Source: a virus. From it: a DNA stretch of 47,411 bases. The DNA lies in the IMG/VR virus record IMGVR_UViG_3300017917_002544, positions 1 to 47,411 of that record; one strand, 5' to 3'. A program made the translations under genes and the position numbers. Positions 42,995 through 47,411 of this stretch are shown one piece after another (the first letter of the stretch is position 1; each line of letters opens with the position of its first letter). The notes under the pieces are model-generated. The model saw nothing but the letters and a program-made list of their open reading frames with translations, was not told where the DNA came from and ran no database searches.

Positions 42995-45312
42995 TACCAT
43001 TGTTTATTTGTTGTAGCAATTACCTGTAGTGTTGGGTACGCTCCTGTGAATAACGACCAAGTATTGGTATCTATATTTTGACTGTAATAAATTGGGTAGT
43101 TGGTTTTACCTGATGGTACTGTACGAGTACCATTATTACTTATATAATTCGAAATATATGTTTTACTTGATGTTGGTGTGGTTGGTGCCTTTCTTATGAA
43201 ATAATATTGTTGAACTCCCGTAATTGAGGTGTAAGTAATATTTGAACCTATTTTAGTGTGAACACCATTTGCCGTTGTTCCCTCTCTCAAATATGTTGTA
43301 ATTGTGGATACTGTACTGTGACTAACTCCATAAGCAAAACCAATTATATAATTATTGGTCGGTATTGAACCTATAACATTTGTGGTATCGTTATAGGATA
43401 TATTATAATTTGTACTCCAATTTGTTGTTGTACTGGTTAAATCAGTATCATTCATTATGTATTTGGTGGATGATGTTGCACTTATAACTGCATTATATTC
43501 AGATAATGTCACCTTTATAAAATCACCAACAGAGGCGTTATTATAGTCTGTCAATGATGTTGTTAACGACGATGCGATTACATCTGAAACCGATTGTGGG
43601 GTTGGTGAAGGTGTTGGTGTAATTGTCGTGGTTGTACTTGGTGTTGGTGTAATTGTTGTTGTGGTACTCGGTGTTGGTGTTACTGTTGAGGTTGGGGTAG
43701 GTGTCGGTGTTAAAGGAACATATTTCTCAATAGTGTTATTATAGTTACTTAATACTTCAGATGATGTTAACGCTCTATTATATAATCTAGTAATACCTAT
43801 TCTACCATTCATCCACTGACTATATTCACCACCATTGTAACTACCGATATAAAGTGGATTGGTTGTATTAAGTAATGAACCTAAACTATGACTTACACTA
43901 CCGATACTTGTTCCATTGATAAAAGTTTCTAGTGAGTTTGAATCTATGTTTTTCCAAACATAAGTAATGTGAGTCCAATTATTAATCATCAATGTATGAC
44001 TAATACTATCTACATAGTTACCTAATCCGTCACCCATTTGGGCAAATACATTAGCACCACTGATTCGCATAGAGTAGGAAACATCGTCACTACCTCCACC
44101 ATTGTTGAACTTACCTAGTATAACTTTACCACCACTACTATTGCTAAGATATACCCAGGCTTCCATAGTCCAATCACCACTTCCAGGTTCTAATAGTGCA
44201 TTATCTGCTATTGAAATTTGTGAAGAAGAACCATTATATGTAAAATATGGTGATGTGAAAGATATATTTGACATCGTTCCGTTTCTACCATTACCACTTA
44301 AATCCGTAATGGTCGTTCCACTTCCGGAATATGATGATGAGTTGGATGGGTCATAATGTAAAATTAAATTACTTGACACAAATGAGGATGTTGATGATGG
44401 TGTTGGTGTAACTGTATTTGTTGGTGTAACTGTATTTGTTGGCGTTACAGATGGTGTTGGAGTAGGGGTTGGTGTTGTAAATCTACCTAAATGACAATTG
44501 TAGTTTTGTAAAATTTCAGAAGATGATAAATCTCTATTGTAAATCATTACAGAACTAATAGAACCGTTATATGGATATGAACCTGTTGGTCGAGCACCTC
44601 CACCTGTAAATGCGCTTCTACCTATCCATACTTCTTGCGAATTAGAGACTGTCCCTACTAAGGTGTCCGTAACTTCTGAAACTTTAGACCCATCCACATA
44701 AAGATATATTTTATCATCAGTTACACTTCTAATAAATGATACATTATGCCACTGTCCGTCTGCTAAATTTGTTGTGTATTGTATAGATATATTACTACCA
44801 CCATTTTGCGCAATATCCCCAATAAGATAACCCGTCGATTGTGCTAAGTATATTCTATAATTCCACGGCCATCCACCTGTTTCTTCTTTAGAGATTAACA
44901 TTCCATATTGCGTAACGTTACTACTTTTAAACCAAACACTTAATGTAAAAGATTCCGAAGATAAAGATTGATTTACATCCACATAATCATTTGAACCATC
45001 AAATGTTAATGCACCACTATTATTTGAATTATATCCAACACCATTTATTAAAGTTGCATGATTACCATTAACACTTAAATCATTCCAAGTTGTACCTGTA
45101 CCAACGTATGAATTAATATTTCCGGCATCTAAAAATAATTGCAAACCATCACTAACCACACATAAACTTGCCAATGATGTTGATGTTGGTGTCATTGTAG
45201 GTGTGGGGGTATATGTTGATGTAGGTGTGGGTGTAGGTGTAGGTCTTGGTCTTTTCTTACTACCCCTAAACCTGTCACTTGAACCCGTATGTGATGAAAT
45301 TCTTGATATCAT
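42994..45312 (-). CDS. Tail adhesin with two LamG-like domains and Thr-Pro linkers
   Basis: This 772-residue protein has a basic N-terminus (RFRGSKKRPRP), a first Thr-Pro linker, and a LamG/concanavalin-like domain at about 50-270. A second Pro-Thr linker, a second related LamG-like domain (about 310-535) and a third linker with repeated TPTPSTTTTI follow. A distinct C-terminal domain of about 200 residues ends it. The two LamG-like units share LSVNGNHAT/LSGNGRNGT and IYNRDLSSSEILQNYN/LYNRALTSSEVLSNYN. LamG-like domains commonly bind glycans, so host-surface recognition or virion decoration is likely. It lies 5 nt after the other fibre gene. Confidence 0.8.
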   Translation of the reverse strand: MISRISSHTGSSDRFRGSKKRPRPTPTPTPTSTYTPTPTMTPTSTSLASLCVVSDGLQLFLDAGNINSYVGTGTTWNDLSVNGNHATLINGVGYNSNNSGALTFDGSNDYVDVNQSLSSESFTLSVWFKSSNVTQYGMLISKEETGGWPWNYRIYLAQSTGYLIGDIAQNGGSNISIQYTTNLADGQWHNVSFIRSVTDDKIYLYVDGSKVSEVTDTLVGTVSNSQEVWIGRSAFTGGGARPTGSYPYNGSISSVMIYNRDLSSSEILQNYNCHLGRFTTPTPTPTPSVTPTNTVTPTNTVTPTPSSTSSFVSSNLILHYDPSNSSSYSGSGTTITDLSGNGRNGTMSNISFTSPYFTYNGSSSQISIADNALLEPGSGDWTMEAWVYLSNSSGGKVILGKFNNGGGSDDVSYSMRISGANVFAQMGDGLGNYVDSISHTLMINNWTHITYVWKNIDSNSLETFINGTSIGSVSHSLGSLLNTTNPLYIGSYNGGEYSQWMNGRIGITRLYNRALTSSEVLSNYNNTIEKYVPLTPTPTPTSTVTPTPSTTTTITPTPSTTTTITPTPSPTPQSVSDVIASSLTTSLTDYNNASVGDFIKVTLSEYNAVISATSSTKYIMNDTDLTSTTTNWSTNYNISYNDTTNVIGSIPTNNYIIGFAYGVSHSTVSTITTYLREGTTANGVHTKIGSNITYTSITGVQQYYFIRKAPTTPTSSKTYISNYISNNGTRTVPSGKTNYPIYYSQNIDTNTWSLFTGAYPTLQVIATTNKQW
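43600..43700. repeat. In-gene tandem repeats coding a Thr/Pro linker
   Basis: Imperfect 30-bp units encode TPTPSTTTTI twice, followed by partial units, inside the adhesin gene. A similar 18-bp repeat (VTPTNT) lies near 44400-44450. The repeats allow linker length to change by slippage or recombination. Confidence 0.7.
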
Positions 45313-45317
45313 AAATT

Positions 45318-47390
45318 TTAACTACCGAAAGAAGATAATGAACCAACAACATTCCAACTCGAACCTACTCTAAACGCGGTAAGACCTATAATGTCGACTT
45401 TATTTGCACTACCTGTTGGTACTGTTGATTCTACCCATTTAACTGTAACAGCACTTGAATTTATTGAGTAAGCAGACGCACTATATGCAGTAGAATCTTG
45501 ATTAACAACAAATGTCATTGTTGTTCCTCTATTATTTGTTGTTGGTACGTTAGTTATGTTCCATGTACCATTTCCTGTCAAACCTGTTAAATAAAATATT
45601 GAACCAGAAGTGTAATCAAAATCTCTATTACCTGTAAATCCACCATCAACAGTTAATATTTCATTCACACTTTCAATTGTTAATGAACCATTAATTGTTT
45701 GGTCACCAACAAAAGTATTTGAACCAGTTGTTGCTAAATTACCAACAAAATTACTTATATCGTTACTATACGAAACTTCTTTTGTTGTGTTGTCATATTG
45801 TAATATTCCATCACCACCAGTTGTATTTCTAATTGGTGCAATTACTAATGAACTTGTAATTGTGTTATCTAGGTCATTTCCAGTGGCGTTAAATACAATA
45901 CTATGTGATGCTTGATTAGTTCTACCTGCCCAATATCCTAACGCTATTGAATAATCTCCTTGATTTGTTCCACCTGCCTGAGTTCCAATAGCAATTGCAT
46001 TTTGACCTTGTGTATTTGCACCTGCCAATGCGCCCAATGCAACTGCTCTTAATCCCTGTGTAATTGATCCCGCACTAGCTCCTATGGCAATCGTTCCATG
46101 ACTTTGATTGTAATTTCCGGCACCATTACCAATTGCAACGGATTGAGTTCCTTGATTCGTTTCTGCGGCTTGATATCCAAATAAAACTGAATTATTTACA
46201 TTATCCTTTATTACTGCACCGTTCTCTAAAATTATAGAACCACTTATAGTTTGGTTACCAACAAAAGTATTTGAACCGGTTATTGCAAAACCTAATTCAA
46301 CAATTTGAGATGAACCCGATATTAAATTGTTTGGTGTATTAGTAATCCCTGTGTATGATATTTGAGAACTACCTGAAACTAAACCTGATGGTAGTTGTTC
46401 ACTTCCACTTATAATTCCATTTGGAATATCGGTTATACCACTATATGATATTTGTGACGAACCTGAAATTAATGTTGGTACATTTATTAAATTTGAATAA
46501 TCTAATGAACCGGTTAAATCACTAACATATAAAGAACCATCAATTTTTACACTACCACTAAATTCGTATGTATATCCTTCGGTAAATGAACTAGTGTTAA
46601 ATGTTACCTCACTACCGGTATGCACTGTAACTTGAGGATTATTCCAAGCATTATTTGCAAATAAATATAATTTAGCGGGGTGACTTGTACCACCAATAGT
46701 TCCCAAATATAAATCTTTACCTACATTTAAAAGATAGGCATCATTTGCGTACCCCACAACACCACCATTATATGTGGAACTATTAATACCCAAATCAACA
46801 TAATGAACACCTTCTGTACCGTTATCAGCAGTTACAACAATATCACCACTAGCTAAAGGACCCGAATTTGTATTTTTTAAATTTATTTGTGTATAATAAT
46901 CATGATTACCCAATATGTCTATATTATTAATACTACCCGAACTGTTTACTTGAACAGTAGTACGTTGATTGGCGTCACCTGTTAAATCTATGTCGCCAAT
47001 ACCGACATGTAAAGTATCAAAACTTCCTGAACCACTTACATTTAAATAATTTTTTAAATATACACTACCCGTCACATTAACACTACCCGTAAAATTATGT
47101 GTATCATCAAACGTATTACCAAAATTTGAAGACCCACTTATTGTTTCTGTGGTGATATTTGATATTGATGAACTTAAGATATACTGTTGAGCTGTTAATG
47201 TGCCACTAATAATTAAGTCACCATTAATTGTTTGACTACCCGTAAATACGTGAGAACCACTATCAACTAATTGTTGCCTTAACGTTCGTAATGATGATTG
47301 ATGTGTTACACCACTATAAACAACTGTAGTTGTACCACTTAATGGTGGTAATGATGAACTTATTAATTCGGATATTTTTTTGCTTGCCAT
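45318..47390 (-). CDS. Tail fibre protein with YadA-head-like repeats
   Basis: This 690-residue fibre has an N-terminal attachment-type region (MASKKISELISSSLPPLSGT, SLRTLRQQLV). Repeats of the SGSSQISYSGITDIPNGIIS type follow. From about residue 405 to 490 there is a ladder of left-handed-roll repeats (SVAIGNGAGN, TIAIGASAGS, AVALGALAGA, AIAIGTQAGG, SIALGYWAG) like the head domain of trimeric YadA-type adhesins. TINGSL-type repeats (GSQTINGDLIISG, GDQTINGSL) frame the protein. It is probably a trimeric fibre. No chaperone or endosialidase-type C-terminal domain was recognised. It heads the fibre gene block. Confidence 0.82.
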   Translation of the reverse strand: MASKKISELISSSLPPLSGTTTVVYSGVTHQSSLRTLRQQLVDSGSHVFTGSQTINGDLIISGTLTAQQYILSSSISNITTETISGSSNFGNTFDDTHNFTGSVNVTGSVYLKNYLNVSGSGSFDTLHVGIGDIDLTGDANQRTTVQVNSSGSINNIDILGNHDYYTQINLKNTNSGPLASGDIVVTADNGTEGVHYVDLGINSSTYNGGVVGYANDAYLLNVGKDLYLGTIGGTSHPAKLYLFANNAWNNPQVTVHTGSEVTFNTSSFTEGYTYEFSGSVKIDGSLYVSDLTGSLDYSNLINVPTLISGSSQISYSGITDIPNGIISGSEQLPSGLVSGSSQISYTGITNTPNNLISGSSQIVELGFAITGSNTFVGNQTISGSIILENGAVIKDNVNNSVLFGYQAAETNQGTQSVAIGNGAGNYNQSHGTIAIGASAGSITQGLRAVALGALAGANTQGQNAIAIGTQAGGTNQGDYSIALGYWAGRTNQASHSIVFNATGNDLDNTITSSLVIAPIRNTTGGDGILQYDNTTKEVSYSNDISNFVGNLATTGSNTFVGDQTINGSLTIESVNEILTVDGGFTGNRDFDYTSGSIFYLTGLTGNGTWNITNVPTTNNRGTTMTFVVNQDSTAYSASAYSINSSAVTVKWVESTVPTGSANKVDIIGLTAFRVGSSWNVVGSLSSFGS

Positions 47391-47392
47391 TT

Positions 47393-47402
47393 AAATAAAT
47401 AT
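47393..47402 (-). promoter_or_regulatory. TATTTAT motif before the YadA-like fibre gene
   Basis: Minus strand ATATTTATTT, ending 2 nt before the ATG at 47390, close to the right edge of the window. Confidence 0.4.
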
Positions 47403-47411
47403 TTTAGTATA

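Noticed and set aside
43600-44460. CRISPR-like or minisatellite array.
   Set aside because: The repeats are in frame, encode Thr/Pro linkers and have no unique spacers.
1-47411. Integrated prophage in a bacterial chromosome.
   Set aside because: No integrase, attachment-site duplication or bacterial housekeeping genes are seen apart from the receptor pair, and the gene set is that of a virulent T4-like phage.

Overview
The window is an AT-rich segment of a T4-like contractile-tailed phage (myovirus) genome, most likely infecting a Bacteroidota host, probably a flavobacterium. The phage assignment rests on a dense set of T4-type genes: baseplate wedge gp6, gp25 and gp53, tail sheath gp18, tail tube gp19, family B DNA polymerase gp43, RecA-like UvsX, a gp32-like ssDNA-binding protein, a DnaB/gp41-type helicase, an RNase H/FEN-type exonuclease and NrdA/NrdB. 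The host assignment rests on three things. Genes lack Shine-Dalgarno sites and have A/T-rich leaders. One cassette encodes a typical Bacteroidota TonB-dependent receptor with an N-terminal carboxypeptidase-regulatory-like domain. Its partner lipoprotein has a Cys-Ser-Lys-Asp start typical of surface-exposed Bacteroidota lipoproteins. No integrase, tRNA, IS element or CRISPR array was seen.

Layout, read mostly on the minus strand from right to left. 47390-42625: tail fibre with YadA-head-like repeats, adhesin with two LamG-like domains and Thr-Pro linkers, and a small BppU-like protein. 42534-39634: DNA polymerase, with a hairpin in its leader. 39637-33683: a plus-strand structural-type gene, a possible nuclease, a small ORF, a plus-strand SNF2 helicase, neck/tail-terminator candidates and a 52-residue plus-strand gene. 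33557-15083: the tail morphogenesis block, comprising sheath, tube, gp26-like assembly protein with an apparent +1 frameshift extension, tape measure, a 1623-residue baseplate protein, gp53, a 1916-residue hub-like baseplate protein and small accessory proteins. 14622-10937: the TonB-dependent receptor and lipoprotein, overlapping by 4 bp and bracketed by intrinsic terminators. 10773-2540: replication and nucleotide genes in the order ssb, uvsX, exonuclease, unknown, helicase, nrdB, nrdA, closed by a terminator. 2394-1: gp25, gp6 and the first codons of another baseplate-region gene.

The replication block supplies dNTPs, unwinding, ssDNA coating, recombination and primer removal to the polymerase. 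The tail block builds a contractile tail with an unusually large baseplate. Structural transcription units almost all begin with a [AC]TATTTAT[AT] motif on the coding strand. The replication genes and the receptor cassette lack it, so it is a candidate late-gene signal.

The most unusual content is the complete outer-membrane TonB-dependent receptor/lipoprotein pair carried as a terminator-bracketed cargo cassette inside an otherwise T4-like core. Other points are a cysteine-free gp32-like protein ending in a bacterial SSB-style tip, a start-less frameshift ORF between tube and tape measure, and nested CCAGTATA palindromes between sheath and tube.
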